From CAVDWX01 sp963612735 (lineage in GTDB: Bacteria > Bacillota_I > Bacilli_A > RFN20 > CAG-826): a DNA stretch of 64,000 nucleotides. The stretch spans positions 10,185 through 74,184 of the forward strand of contig CAVDWX010000003.1 in assembly GCA_963612735.1 (NCBI GenBank), given 5' to 3'. Below the pieces are notes generated by a model. The model was not told the origin of the DNA and did no database searches. It saw only the letters and a program-made list of their open reading frames with translations. Below, one piece after another: positions 35,401 through 44,531 of the stretch. A program made the translations under genes and the position numbers. Position 1 is the first letter of the stretch. The number at the start of each line of letters is the position of its first letter.

Positions 35401-36279
35401 GTTTCAACTGACTACATTTCAAGTGGAATCATTGCTCATAGAGCTTATTCAATCATTCCTTTATTCAACCATGAAACTGGTGAATTATATCCTGACGGCG
35501 AATATGAAATGAAATTCGAATATGAATTAGCGGCAGGTGGAACATACACTAAAACTTATACTCTTCATATCGATTCAGTGGCTCCAGAAGTGGAATCATT
35601 AGAATCCTTAAATAACGGCGAAACAATCCGTGTTCGTTATAACGAAGAAAATTTAGGTTACGCTACCGTTAATGGACGTAAATATGAAGCTGGTAAAGAT
35701 GATAAAGGCTATTATGTCGATATTAAAAAGAGCGACATTAGCAATACCAAAATCATGGTTAAAGCCACTGATATGGCATATGGAGTAAGTACCATCTTAT
35801 TCAATAAAGATGATTTAAGTTCTGTTGCTCAATCAGATTCCTTAAGCTTACAAAATAATTTAACGATTACCGCTACTGAAAAAACTAGCGCAACTGATTT
35901 AGATGTCACGATTTCAATTACTAATAAGCAAGGAAAAGAAGTTACTTTATCGAATTACACATTCTTATATAAACTTCCATCTAATGGAACTGTAAGTAAT
36001 ATTACGCTATTCGAAGTAACTTCAAGTGGTGAGAAAGCTCTTGAATTTACCTATGTGGATGGTTATATCAAATTCACAACTAACGGACATTTCCATGTGA
36101 AATGGGAACAAACAGGTAGTGGTGATTCTTCTGGTTCGACACCTGATAGTGGTTCCTCATCTACTCCAGATAAAAAGAAAGGTGGATGTGGTGGTTCAAT
36201 CATTGCTACAAGTTCAATCATCGCCGCATTATCCTTACTAGGAGTAGGAGTTGTTCTTCTTAAAAAGAAAGAAAAATAA
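32464..36279 (+). CDS. Cell-surface subtilisin-like (S8) serine protease
   Basis: A 1271-residue exported protease. In order there is a signal peptide (1-24), an inhibitor-I9-like propeptide (about 33-112) and the S8 catalytic domain. Its Asp158 is in AILDTSY, His239 in SDHGQHVAS and Ser609 in GTSMATP. A PA insert (about 440-545, KGKIAVIDRGETTF) lies within the catalytic domain. Fn3/C5a-peptidase-like modules (about 690-1100) follow. The C-terminus is a Ser/Gly linker, KKKGGCGGS, one hydrophobic helix and KKKEK. This is the plan of lactocepin and C5a peptidase, but without an LPXTG motif. It probably makes peptides for the Opp system encoded next. Confidence 0.92.
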   Translation: MRKLGLLLITGAALVLGLTGGTKGLDTSKEERDTRIIVEVSNSIKVRAGQGKVDKQDLVINSIRHNVTSNFSIGERYSAVTNAFVMNVNSNYVDDIKNISGVLSVTVDTFHTSSALDGEVVNVPLSSSAVSSENVSAETMNKPENSNEGEGVVIAILDTSYLLTHETFADLDSSVNVALSKDKVSSIVKGSSFHGQPDATHSTYWNNKVPFYYDYGGATNVSGQPGKADYDVFSELSDHGQHVASTAAGSKIDNFSGIAPKAQLLLMKVFTDYYPTAEDAAAGYTARTGAYDSVILKAFEDAALLGADIASLSLGSDLGDFNSDSLLMKTIEKLQKGGMFIDFAAGNSGKLNYSKAGSYANWTTNMTETGILSDYVNSDYTMGIAAGVPTKMYYETAVIVNGNTISYEDQITDYKTSSGEVTYTPNRYLTDITNDGAITQFGWVKVPGWGEAKDYKDIDVKGKIAVIDRGETTFLSKITIAANKGAIAVFIINNDPSETDFTFRMDLSNETPSVPVCSLLYRDRDTFLKSGNEGTLSILANTEAEAPNAYMITDFSSDGAAYDLSLKPEITAPGQSIKGAVYTDNNGVIYEEDGKTVSTNQYGYYSGTSMATPNYSGALALILSEHVDDEDYRNSLNMRTMSTATLMYDEIEKDKAELTSPRLQGAGMVNITNAINTEVYLEGFNKTGTDGLGKAKIQLFNNSDIAKGDVKLSFIAHNVSKSSKTYVATTYIYRPELVTLSEDNYPQYKGVEFMSVQDTLIDKVSQEITVPSGDTTITLNTYSLSDTVKAELNSKFENGCVIEGFVVLEEKDNADAIDLSIPYLGFYGDYEAGIPVEEFDFEQDPNKTYASDILNDLCSVAGKSSADYTSGWVVGYAENMEDVSIENCLLNETNIFKLNGYRSIGTNPYTGQVDPNNLYVGNNGKSNMMIIQQMVLRSVKDNKITLTNKKTNEVVLVDHMFDSLFGDSDAATFPLYKSHVSTDYISSGIIAHRAYSIIPLFNHETGELYPDGEYEMKFEYELAAGGTYTKTYTLHIDSVAPEVESLESLNNGETIRVRYNEENLGYATVNGRKYEAGKDDKGYYVDIKKSDISNTKIMVKATDMAYGVSTILFNKDDLSSVAQSDSLSLQNNLTITATEKTSATDLDVTISITNKQGKEVTLSNYTFLYKLPSNGTVSNITLFEVTSSGEKALEFTYVDGYIKFTTNGHFHVKWEQTGSGDSSGSTPDSGSSSTPDKKKGGCGGSIIATSSIIAALSLLGVGVVLLKKKEK

Positions 36280-36301
36280 TTCATAAATATTCTATTAAGT
36301 T

Positions 36302-36340
36302 AAGTGGGTCTTTCTTTGCTAAGACTCACTTTTCTTTTTA
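36302..36340 (+). terminator. Intrinsic terminator of the subtilase gene
   Basis: An 11 bp stem (AAGTGGGTCTT with AAGACTCACTT, one G-T pair) and an 8-base loop are followed by TTTTCTTTTT. Confidence 0.85.
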
Positions 36341-36408
36341 ACCATTTTGATTTATTTTCTTGATGTTTGCATGCTATTTTATTTACTAATTTATAATTTA
36401 AAAAACTA

Positions 36409-36437
36409 TTTACATATTTTTTTCTTAGGTGTATATT
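36409..36437 (+). promoter_or_regulatory. Promoter of the oligopeptide-binding lipoprotein gene
   Basis: TTTACA (36409-36414), a 17 bp spacer and TATATT (36432-36437), preceded by TG. A leader of about 60 nt follows. Confidence 0.65.
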
Positions 36438-36456
36438 GTTTGCATTCATTTATTCC

Positions 36457-36485
36457 GCGTGCAAATTTAATAATTGAACGCACGC
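36457..36485 (+). promoter_or_regulatory. Leader hairpin just upstream of the ribosome binding site
   Basis: GCGTGC (36457-36462) and GCACGC (36480-36485) can pair perfectly around a 17-base AT-rich loop. The pairing ends 3 bases before AAAGGAG. It is GC-rich against a very AT-rich background, so it may be a 5' stabiliser or a translational control element. Confidence 0.5.
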
Positions 36486-36505
36486 ATGAAAGGAGAAAAG
36501 ACTAA

Positions 36506-39334
36506 ATGAAACAAAAAATTGCATTGTTCACATTGTGCGGTTTGCTTGCTTTATTTGGCGTTGCTGGTTGTGGACCTAAAAACGCTTCTAAGAGTTCTAA
36601 TTCCACTTCTTCTACTGAAAAAGAATTTTCTTTTACAGCTGAACTATTAACTGGCAATGACTGTTTAAGAGTTGGCGGATCTGACACTTTATTAGTGGAC
36701 TACGACGATGACTTGGGCGTTGATCGCTCATTTACTGTTACCTCAAGCGATACTACAGTACTATCTGTTGAAGAAGTCAGTGGTGGCTTTAAGGTGACAG
36801 GTTTAAAGTTAGGAAAGGCTAGCTTATTAGTTACTGAAAAGGCTTCTGGTCTAACTCAAACCTTGACATTAACTGTTGCTGAGAATGCAGGTGGGGTTGC
36901 TACTTATACAACCGCTAGTTATGATGAAAAAGCTACTATTCTTGGCAAACTTGAAAAGTACGCTGTTGAAAACTTCTTAACCGGAATTACCTTATTTGAA
37001 GATGGCGGTACAGTCATGTACAATCCTCGTGTTAAAAAGGGTACTGAAAATTATATTTCCGGTTACGGATTTGGTATTTTAGGTGAAGGTTCTATCACTG
37101 AACCATTAGCGGCAGAAACTGTCGATGCTTGGAAACTCTATTACCATAGTGCATCTGCATCCGATCCTAAAAAAGTCAATTATTTAAACGATAAAGGTAG
37201 CGAAGTTAGCGATTTCTACTCTTACGTTGCTAGTTCATATTATGGAACTAAAATGAACGCCACTAAAGATGGCTATGATTGGTATCCAGTCCTAGCTAAA
37301 GGCGAACCAGTTGCGATTAACGCTGATGAATATGGTTATTCCAACACTTGGCAAATCAAAGTAAAAACTGGTAAAGATGGACTTAAATTTGCTACTGCTT
37401 CAACAAAATATGCTGAATATAACGGTAAAGAAGTCACTATAGCTGATTATATTTTCCCATTCCAAGTTTTATTAACTCAATCCGTTGGTTATGTCCGTGG
37501 CTCTGAATTAGCCGCTGATACAACTTCTGGATTTGATGGTGGCAAAAAATATTATAGCCAAACCGAAACTGTTAGCTTATTTGATGATAATGGAAATCTC
37601 AATCCTGATATGACTAAACTATTTGACGAATTAGTGGGCATTAAAGCTATCGATGAAGAGACGCTTCAATTTACCTTACTCAAATCTGTTAGCCCTTTCT
37701 ATGCTAAATATTATTTGTCTAGTAATTTATATTCACCAATTAATTCCAGCTTCTTCTATAAAGTTGGTTCTGAAAGTTATGGTATGTTCAAGCAAAGTGA
37801 TAACACCACTCCTGTTGATAACATTCTTTCCTTATCACCTTATACTCTTGAATACTGGGAGCAAGATAAATTAGTTTGTTACAAACGTAATCCAGAATGG
37901 GTTGAATTTAAGGATTCTGATTCTACCATTTCAAGTAGATACTCAATCGAAGGTGTTCATATCGATATTATTACCGCTGCTAAATCTGATTCTGAAGCTG
38001 TCTTCAATGAATTTATTGCTGGTAAACTCGATGCTGCTAGCATCCCACAAAGCCAATTATCGAAATATAAAAACGATTCACGTACTACTAAAACCAAAGG
38101 TAGTTCTAACTTCAAATTAAATGTTAATTCCTGTACTAAAGAAAGATGGGAAGAACTATTTGGTGAAGATGGTGTTATTACTACAACTAAAAAATCTGAT
38201 TACTGGGATGTTAAACCTTGGATGAGCAATACTAACTTCTTAAGAGGTTTATCCGCTTCTATTGATAGAGAAACATTTGCTGATAACCGTGGTGTTATCG
38301 CCTCTAACGATTACTTATCCGCTGCTTATTTAATTAATCCTGAAGAAGGCATTTCTTATAACTCCACTCAAGCTCATAAAGATGCTGTCAAAGGTTTCTT
38401 CCCAGAAACTAATGGCTACAACTATGGTGCCGCTACTACTTACTTTAGCTTAGCTGTTGAAGAATTAGTGGAAGAAGGACAACTTGAATTAGGAACAAAA
38501 TCTAATCCTACTAATATTTCTATCGTTATCGAATGGATGAATCCAAGCGATACTGAAAACTATGGTGCTGAATTAGCAACCTATTTTGAAAAAGCGTTCA
38601 ATGATGATGCTGTATGTGGTGGTGCAGTTAAACTTACTGTCGTCAATCACGATGGTACCAGTGATTATACTGATGTTTATTACAAGCATTTAATGGTTGG
38701 ACAATTTGACTTAGGTTTTGGTGCTATTTCTGGTAACACCTTAGATCCAATTAACTTCTTTGAAGTTTTAAAATCAGACAACTCTTCTGGTTTCACTCTT
38801 AACTGGGGCGCTGATACTAATGATGTTAGTGATACTATTGGATACGATGGTCAATTCTGGTCATTTGATGCCCTTTGGACTGCCGCTAACACAGGTGGTG
38901 TCTTTGAAGATGGTGTTGAAGTTGCTGCTTTATCTTCTGAAGTAACTGAAATTATTGAAGATACAACTGCTGGATCAATTACTGTTAAGATTGATTTTGT
39001 CTACAATTTCCAAGGCCATAAAGGAATTACATATACTTTAAATAGAATCGATGTTTATTTAGTTGGTGTTGGTAATTTAACTTTAACGTTAGATGAAGAT
39101 TACACTCTTGTAGTTGATGAAACTACTGGAGAAAATCACGCTGTTGTGACATTTGATGCTTCAACCATAGCGTTCTTAGACTACTATTTACAAGCTAAAT
39201 ATGGCGAAACAGCATATAAAGATTACGCTCATGTTACTGAAGCTATGTATGGCACTTTCTGGGTGTTTGAAATCTATGTGGATATCTCCTTCAATGGCGC
39301 TATGCCACAAACCTTATATACAACCGCTCTTTAA
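36506..39334 (+). CDS. oppA: Oligopeptide ABC transporter substrate-binding lipoprotein (OppA-like) with an Ig-like domain
   Basis: A 942-residue lipoprotein. The signal peptide ends in a lipobox VAGC with Cys22. A Ser/Thr linker and a Big_2-like Ig domain (about 42-128, ending in SLLVTEKASGLTQTLTLTV) come before the SBP_bac_5 region. That region spans about 130-780 and includes ETLQFTLLKSVSPFYAKYYL and NFLRGLSASIDRETFA. A further 150-residue beta-rich C-terminal part follows. Ordinary OppA is about 540-600 residues. It has its own promoter and terminator, so it can be made in excess over the permease operon downstream. Confidence 0.9.
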   Translation: MKQKIALFTLCGLLALFGVAGCGPKNASKSSNSTSSTEKEFSFTAELLTGNDCLRVGGSDTLLVDYDDDLGVDRSFTVTSSDTTVLSVEEVSGGFKVTGLKLGKASLLVTEKASGLTQTLTLTVAENAGGVATYTTASYDEKATILGKLEKYAVENFLTGITLFEDGGTVMYNPRVKKGTENYISGYGFGILGEGSITEPLAAETVDAWKLYYHSASASDPKKVNYLNDKGSEVSDFYSYVASSYYGTKMNATKDGYDWYPVLAKGEPVAINADEYGYSNTWQIKVKTGKDGLKFATASTKYAEYNGKEVTIADYIFPFQVLLTQSVGYVRGSELAADTTSGFDGGKKYYSQTETVSLFDDNGNLNPDMTKLFDELVGIKAIDEETLQFTLLKSVSPFYAKYYLSSNLYSPINSSFFYKVGSESYGMFKQSDNTTPVDNILSLSPYTLEYWEQDKLVCYKRNPEWVEFKDSDSTISSRYSIEGVHIDIITAAKSDSEAVFNEFIAGKLDAASIPQSQLSKYKNDSRTTKTKGSSNFKLNVNSCTKERWEELFGEDGVITTTKKSDYWDVKPWMSNTNFLRGLSASIDRETFADNRGVIASNDYLSAAYLINPEEGISYNSTQAHKDAVKGFFPETNGYNYGAATTYFSLAVEELVEEGQLELGTKSNPTNISIVIEWMNPSDTENYGAELATYFEKAFNDDAVCGGAVKLTVVNHDGTSDYTDVYYKHLMVGQFDLGFGAISGNTLDPINFFEVLKSDNSSGFTLNWGADTNDVSDTIGYDGQFWSFDALWTAANTGGVFEDGVEVAALSSEVTEIIEDTTAGSITVKIDFVYNFQGHKGITYTLNRIDVYLVGVGNLTLTLDEDYTLVVDETTGENHAVVTFDASTIAFLDYYLQAKYGETAYKDYAHVTEAMYGTFWVFEIYVDISFNGAMPQTLYTTAL

Positions 39335-39372
39335 TAATTAGCGATTGATATAATAAATCTTAATTAATTATT

Positions 39373-39403
39373 AGGAAGGTTTGCTAACACTTACCTTCCT
39401 TTT
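39373..39403 (+). terminator. Intrinsic terminator of oppA
   Basis: A perfect 8 bp stem AGGAAGGT/ACCTTCCT (39373-39400) with a 12-base loop, followed by a T-run. Confidence 0.85.
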
Positions 39404-39552
39404 AATTTTTGAAGTTTGTTTTGGTTGAAACAAAAGTATATATTTTCAAAAACAGTGGAGTTTTAACATGATTTTGTTAAAAATAGATTGATTTATATGA
39501 AATTTTAAAAGTATGTTGACTTAAACTACTTAGATGAAATATGTGCAAAATC

Positions 39553-39581
39553 TTGTCAAAATATTATATATATAATATAAT
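39553..39581 (+). promoter_or_regulatory. Promoter of the oppBCDF operon
   Basis: TTGTCA (39553-39558), a 17 bp spacer and TATAAT (39576-39581). A second overlapping TATAAT starts at 39571. The start codon at 39635 has an optimal AAAGGAGG (39622-39629). Confidence 0.65.
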
Positions 39582-39634
39582 TTGAAAACTTATGAGAGGA
39601 TAGATTATATCTATAGCATAGAAAGGAGGAATGT

Positions 39635-40669
39635 ATGATCAAATATTCAATTAAAAGAATCTTATTAGCGTTACTTACCACGTTTATTATTCTTTCTTTG
39701 ACATTCATTTTAGTAAAAGCTCTTCCATTCCAAAAGCCAATTGGAACAGTAGCTGAACAATTTTCTTATTTTGAACAACAATATCGTCTTGGTTATTTGA
39801 CTCGGGAATATTTTAAATTAGATGGTAGAGAGGCAGTCGGAACGATTAAACTTTCTAACACTACCTACTACTATTATCAAAAACCAATTATGGAACAATA
39901 TTTTCACTGGCTCGGTAATATTGTTACAAGATGGGATTGGGGCACATCTACTCAAATCAAAGCTAATTTTGATGCGATGTATATCATCGGAGAAAGGCTT
40001 CCGGTTTCTTTATCTCTTAATGTTATTTCCGTTTTAATTTCTGTCCCACTTGGAATTCTTCTTGGCATCTTAGCGGGTTTAAAAAAGAATACTTGGATAG
40101 ATCATACTATTTCAACCTTAGTTATGGTGTTTATTTCTATTCCTTCCTTTGTTATCATTTCATTTTTGATCTATTTTTTAGCTTATAAGTCAGGCTTATT
40201 GCCCACGAAATGGCCTAGTGTATTAGATTCGGCCGATAAAAAAGCTTTAGCCTATATCATTCCAGTAACCGCATTATCGTTTGGATCAATATGTGGATAT
40301 TGCCGTTTCGTCAGAGCGGAATTATGTGAAGTCATGTCTAGTGAATATTTATTATTAGCTAGAACTAAAGGTTTGACTCGTAACCAAGCCATCGTTAGAC
40401 ACGCTCTTCGTAACGCAATGGTTCCAATTCTTCCTTCTATTCTAGCTGAATTTATTGGGCTATTAGGTGGTTCGATGATTCTTGAACAATTGTACGGTAT
40501 TCCCGGAATTGGAAGTTTATATATTACAGCATTGAATTTAAAAGATTATAACGTTCTTATGGTTGATATGGCTGTCTTTACGACCATTGGTCTTCTTGCC
40601 AATATTATTTTGGACCTATCGTATGGCTTTATTGACCCAAGAATTAGAATGGGGATGAAAAATCAATAA
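39635..40669 (+). CDS. oppB: Oligopeptide ABC transporter permease OppB
   Basis: A 344-residue inner-membrane permease. One N-terminal helix (about 9-30) and an external loop precede the five-helix BPD_transp_1 core (about 125-335). The cytoplasmic EAA loop reads ARTKGLTRNQAIVRHALRNA, the coupling helix that contacts the ATPases. The length is slightly above the usual 310-330. It is the first gene of the operon; oppC begins 2 bp after its stop. Confidence 0.94.
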   Translation: MIKYSIKRILLALLTTFIILSLTFILVKALPFQKPIGTVAEQFSYFEQQYRLGYLTREYFKLDGREAVGTIKLSNTTYYYYQKPIMEQYFHWLGNIVTRWDWGTSTQIKANFDAMYIIGERLPVSLSLNVISVLISVPLGILLGILAGLKKNTWIDHTISTLVMVFISIPSFVIISFLIYFLAYKSGLLPTKWPSVLDSADKKALAYIIPVTALSFGSICGYCRFVRAELCEVMSSEYLLLARTKGLTRNQAIVRHALRNAMVPILPSILAEFIGLLGGSMILEQLYGIPGIGSLYITALNLKDYNVLMVDMAVFTTIGLLANIILDLSYGFIDPRIRMGMKNQ

Positions 40670-40671
40670 TT

Positions 40672-42678
40672 ATGGAAAATAAAGATTTTGAAATTGTGGA
40701 ACCATCCACTGAAAATTTAACTAATGATGCCCCTATTGAAGTTACGCAAGAAGACTTCTCCTTTATTGATACTAATTCCATTCAACATGAAACTAAATTT
40801 GAAACCAAACCTACTACATTTTTAAAAGATTCATTAAAACGTTTTAGTAAGAATAAATCATCCGTTGTCGCCGCTATTATTTTAGGAACATTGCTTTTAT
40901 TATCTATTTTTGTTCCTCTTATTGACCAAAATGATGTCAGTGTCGCTCACCCTGATTATACTTATCTAGAACCTAAATTATTCCCATCTGGAACTGGATT
41001 TTGGGATGGAACAAAAAAATATAGCAACATTCCATATGATTCAGAAACTAATTCTCCAGATCCTGAATCATTTGTTGGTAGTGCAGTTAGCAATTTAAAA
41101 GTTGGTGAAACTGCTTATATTGATGTTACCAATAAATACGGGAAAGGCGGATATGTTCAATTTTCATGTAATGTTGCTCGTGAAACGATTTTAGTTGATG
41201 AAGAAACTGATGAAGAAAAGACTGAGCTTATTCCGACAACCGCCTATTTAGAAACCGCCACTTTCTCTGGCGATTTAAATATTGATGATGAAAATACGGT
41301 TAGTATTGTTTTTGGAAATAAAGAAATTGATTATTATAAGATTGGAAATTTTGATCTTTCTATTCTTTATACCGATAGCGAAACTAAAGAAACTAGAGAA
41401 GTTTTCTTATATAAAAATATCTCAACTGAAAATGATTTATCGTTCAATATTGGAGATAAATTAAAAGAAGTTAATTCCACTCTTACATCTTATAGTGATG
41501 CCAAATTAAGATTTTCTATTTCTAATGAGGATTTAAAGTACAGCAAATGCATTTTAATTAAATCTGTTGAAATGAATTCTAATAGTGGCGATAGTGCATT
41601 TAGAACATCTTTTAAAGCTCCTTCATTTACGAGCGCTAATGAGATGGTGATGAGAACTAAGGATAGTGATGCTGCTAGTTATTGGGTCTGCAATGGCTAT
41701 AAATATATTAAAGATGTTGAAATTCAAACTTGTTCTTTCACTTATGATACATATGAAGCCAAATTAGGAAATAAGCAAAAAGTTATTTCACAAAAAGAAA
41801 TGCAAACATATATTGATAAGGGATATTGTTCTTATAATTTTAAAAAAGGTGTTTCTTCTTTTGAAAGACTTTCCGATAAATGTCCTATTATTGAAGTGTA
41901 TGAATCAAAAAGTCAAAGAATTCCAGGAACAACTGAATATCAATATAGTCTTACTTGTTTAATTTCCCAATATCGTTATTTACCTGAATTTTCTTCAATG
42001 CCAATTTTCCTATTTGGCACTGATTCTCAAGGACGAGATATGCTTAAATATGTTTTTGAAGGTTTAAGAACATCATTATTATTAGGTATTTGTACTTTTG
42101 CATTCTGCTTTGTCTTTGGCCTTATTTGGGGTTCTATTTCTGGCTATTTTGGTGGAACTGTTGACTTATTAATGGAAAGACTTACTGATATTCTTTCCGG
42201 TATGCCTTGGATTGTCGTTATGACGTTAGTTATCATCCATCTAGGAAGTAACTTCTGGACGTTTGCTTTAGCACTATGTCTAACTGGGTGGATTGGGACT
42301 GCCTCGTTAACTAGAACACAATTCTATCGATTTAGAGATCGAGAATATGTTTTAGCTTCGCGTACATTAGGGGCAGGCAATATTCGTTTGATATTTAAAC
42401 ATATTTTGCCTAATGCTTTAGGAACGATTATCACTTCATCGGTTTTAATGATTCCAAGTGTTATCTTCTCTGAAGCGACCATTTCTTATTTAGGCTTAGG
42501 CTTAAAGAATTTGAGTTCATTAGGTGTTATCTTATCTAATAATCAATCTCAATTGCTTTCTAATCCTTATTTATTATTATTCCCATCGGTTATTATTGCT
42601 CTTACGATGATTTCATTTAATTTATTTGGTAATGGCTTAAGAGATGCGGTTAACCCATCATTGAAAGGAGAAGAATAA
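40672..42678 (+). CDS. oppC: Oligopeptide ABC transporter permease OppC with a large external insertion
   Basis: A 668-residue permease, about twice the usual 300-350. After a 60-residue acidic N-terminal tail comes TM1 (about 64-84). An extracytoplasmic region of some 350 residues (about 90-440) is beta-rich with charged repeats. The normal OppC core follows, with the EAA loop ASRTLGAGNIRLIFKHILPNALG near 560-583. The insert begins where normal OppC has a short loop ending in the motif near FLFGTDSQGRDML. The insert may dock OppA or peptides. The neighbours are oppB (2 bp) and oppD (1 bp). Confidence 0.92.
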   Translation: MENKDFEIVEPSTENLTNDAPIEVTQEDFSFIDTNSIQHETKFETKPTTFLKDSLKRFSKNKSSVVAAIILGTLLLLSIFVPLIDQNDVSVAHPDYTYLEPKLFPSGTGFWDGTKKYSNIPYDSETNSPDPESFVGSAVSNLKVGETAYIDVTNKYGKGGYVQFSCNVARETILVDEETDEEKTELIPTTAYLETATFSGDLNIDDENTVSIVFGNKEIDYYKIGNFDLSILYTDSETKETREVFLYKNISTENDLSFNIGDKLKEVNSTLTSYSDAKLRFSISNEDLKYSKCILIKSVEMNSNSGDSAFRTSFKAPSFTSANEMVMRTKDSDAASYWVCNGYKYIKDVEIQTCSFTYDTYEAKLGNKQKVISQKEMQTYIDKGYCSYNFKKGVSSFERLSDKCPIIEVYESKSQRIPGTTEYQYSLTCLISQYRYLPEFSSMPIFLFGTDSQGRDMLKYVFEGLRTSLLLGICTFAFCFVFGLIWGSISGYFGGTVDLLMERLTDILSGMPWIVVMTLVIIHLGSNFWTFALALCLTGWIGTASLTRTQFYRFRDREYVLASRTLGAGNIRLIFKHILPNALGTIITSSVLMIPSVIFSEATISYLGLGLKNLSSLGVILSNNQSQLLSNPYLLLFPSVIIALTMISFNLFGNGLRDAVNPSLKGEE

Positions 42679-42679
42679 T

Positions 42680-44530
42680 ATGGAAAATAAAGAAGTTGTC
42701 CTTTCGGTTAAGGATTTAAAAATTTCATTCTCTACTGACCATGGTTATGTACAAGCTGTCCGCGGTGTCTCCTTTGATTTATATAAAGGTGAAACTTTAT
42801 GTATTGTTGGTGAATCTGGATCTGGCAAATCGGTTACTTCTAAAACAATCATGGGCATCTTAGCGTCAAACGGACGTATTCAAGGCGGCTCCATTATGTA
42901 TGAAGGAGAAGATTTAACTAAAGTTAGCGAAGATGAATTCCACCGCATTCGTGGACATAAAATTGGAATGATTTTCCAAGATCCTCTTTCTTCACTTAAC
43001 CCAATTGTCAGAATTGGAAAACAAATTACTGAAGCCATGCTCATCAACTCTTCTCGATTAAAGAAAATGTATGATGAATTAGTTTCAAAAGAGCTTGTAG
43101 CATATAAAAATTCCATTACTAAGAAAAGAACATTTATTTATGCCGCCAAGGACAAAATTACCTTCTTAAAAAGCGAAAAGAAAAAGAAGATTAATTCGAT
43201 TAAAACCCACGCTACCGAATTAGCGGAAGGTAAATTATATTCCTTAAAATTAGAATATCGAAATAATGTGGCTCATATCATTGAAACCACGAAAGACACT
43301 AATGCTCCGCTTTTTAAAGAATTAAATGCTTTAAAAATTGTTGTTAAAAATAAAAACAAAGAAGCAAAAGAAAATATTGAAAATATCGATACTAGTGCGG
43401 AACTTTTACGCATTTCTATTTTAGAATCTCAAATTAAAGAAAATAAAGAAAATGCCGCACATCAAATTGCTTTATTAAAACAAGAATATTTAGCTAATGT
43501 TAAAGTGATTAAAGAAGAAAAGAAAAAAGAACAAATAGTAGCTAATAAAAAGATTGTTGAAATTAAAAATCATTACAATAAATTAATTGCCGAAGCAAAA
43601 AGTAATTATTTCAAAGTGAAGCGTGAAACGATTGCTACTTATAATCCTATTATTAAGGAAAATAAGAAATTATTTAAAGTGCGTTCTAAAGAAGCTAAAA
43701 AAATTGTTCGTAAACATAAAGCTGACTTAAGAAAACAATATTTAGCATCTAAACATGAATTACAATTAAAGCTAAAAGAAGCGAAGACTGAACACGCTAA
43801 ATATACAGTTAAAAATGAATTAAAAGAGCTCAAAGCTAAATATGTTTCTTCGATTAAAATAACGAGAAAAGAAGCTAAAGAAAGAGCGCTTCGCATCATG
43901 AAGGAAGTTGGAATCAGTGAACCTGAAAAAAGATTTAAACAATACCCATTTGAATTTTCAGGTGGTATGAGACAACGTATTGTTATCGCTATTGCTTTAA
44001 CTGCTGATCCTGATATTTTAATTTGTGATGAACCCACAACTGCTTTAGATGTCACCATTCAAGCTCAAATTCTTGAACTTATCAACCGACTTAAAGCGGA
44101 AAGAAAACTTTCATGTATTTTCATTACCCATGATTTAGGTGTTGTTGCCAATATGGCGGATCGTGTGGCTGTTATGTATGCCGGTAAGATTGTTGAATAT
44201 GGTACTGAAGAAGATATCTTCTATGACCCACGTCATCCTTATACTTGGGCTTTATTATCATCAATCCCCGATGTTGATAGCAAAGAAAAACTCGAAGCTA
44301 TTCCAGGAACACCTCCAAATATGATTTACCCACCGGTTGGTGATGCATTTGCTTTACGTAGTAGATATGCGATGGCTATTGATTTTAAAAAGGAACCACC
44401 TTTATTTAAGGTCAGCGATACTCATTATGCCGCGACATGGCTTTTAGATGAACGCGCCCCCAAAGTGGAAATGCCCCAAATTGTTAAAACTCGTATTGAA
44501 AATAGCTTGAAAGCTAGAGGAGGTAAGTAA
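42680..44530 (+). CDS. oppD: Oligopeptide ABC transporter ATPase OppD with an internal coiled coil
   Basis: A 616-residue ATPase; normal OppD is about 330-350. Walker A GESGSGKSV is at 44-52 and the Q-loop MIFQDPLSSLNP near 95. A Lys/Glu-rich helical insertion of about 275 residues (roughly 122-398) splits the helical subdomain. The signature FSGGMRQR lies near 426, Walker B LICDEPTTALD near 448, and a C-terminal oligopeptide domain has HPYTWALLSSIPD. The catalytic motifs are all intact, so the protein should be active. The insert lies after the Q-loop, unlike in OppF. Confidence 0.93.
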   Translation: MENKEVVLSVKDLKISFSTDHGYVQAVRGVSFDLYKGETLCIVGESGSGKSVTSKTIMGILASNGRIQGGSIMYEGEDLTKVSEDEFHRIRGHKIGMIFQDPLSSLNPIVRIGKQITEAMLINSSRLKKMYDELVSKELVAYKNSITKKRTFIYAAKDKITFLKSEKKKKINSIKTHATELAEGKLYSLKLEYRNNVAHIIETTKDTNAPLFKELNALKIVVKNKNKEAKENIENIDTSAELLRISILESQIKENKENAAHQIALLKQEYLANVKVIKEEKKKEQIVANKKIVEIKNHYNKLIAEAKSNYFKVKRETIATYNPIIKENKKLFKVRSKEAKKIVRKHKADLRKQYLASKHELQLKLKEAKTEHAKYTVKNELKELKAKYVSSIKITRKEAKERALRIMKEVGISEPEKRFKQYPFEFSGGMRQRIVIAIALTADPDILICDEPTTALDVTIQAQILELINRLKAERKLSCIFITHDLGVVANMADRVAVMYAGKIVEYGTEEDIFYDPRHPYTWALLSSIPDVDSKEKLEAIPGTPPNMIYPPVGDAFALRSRYAMAIDFKKEPPLFKVSDTHYAATWLLDERAPKVEMPQIVKTRIENSLKARGGK

Positions 44531-44531
44531 T

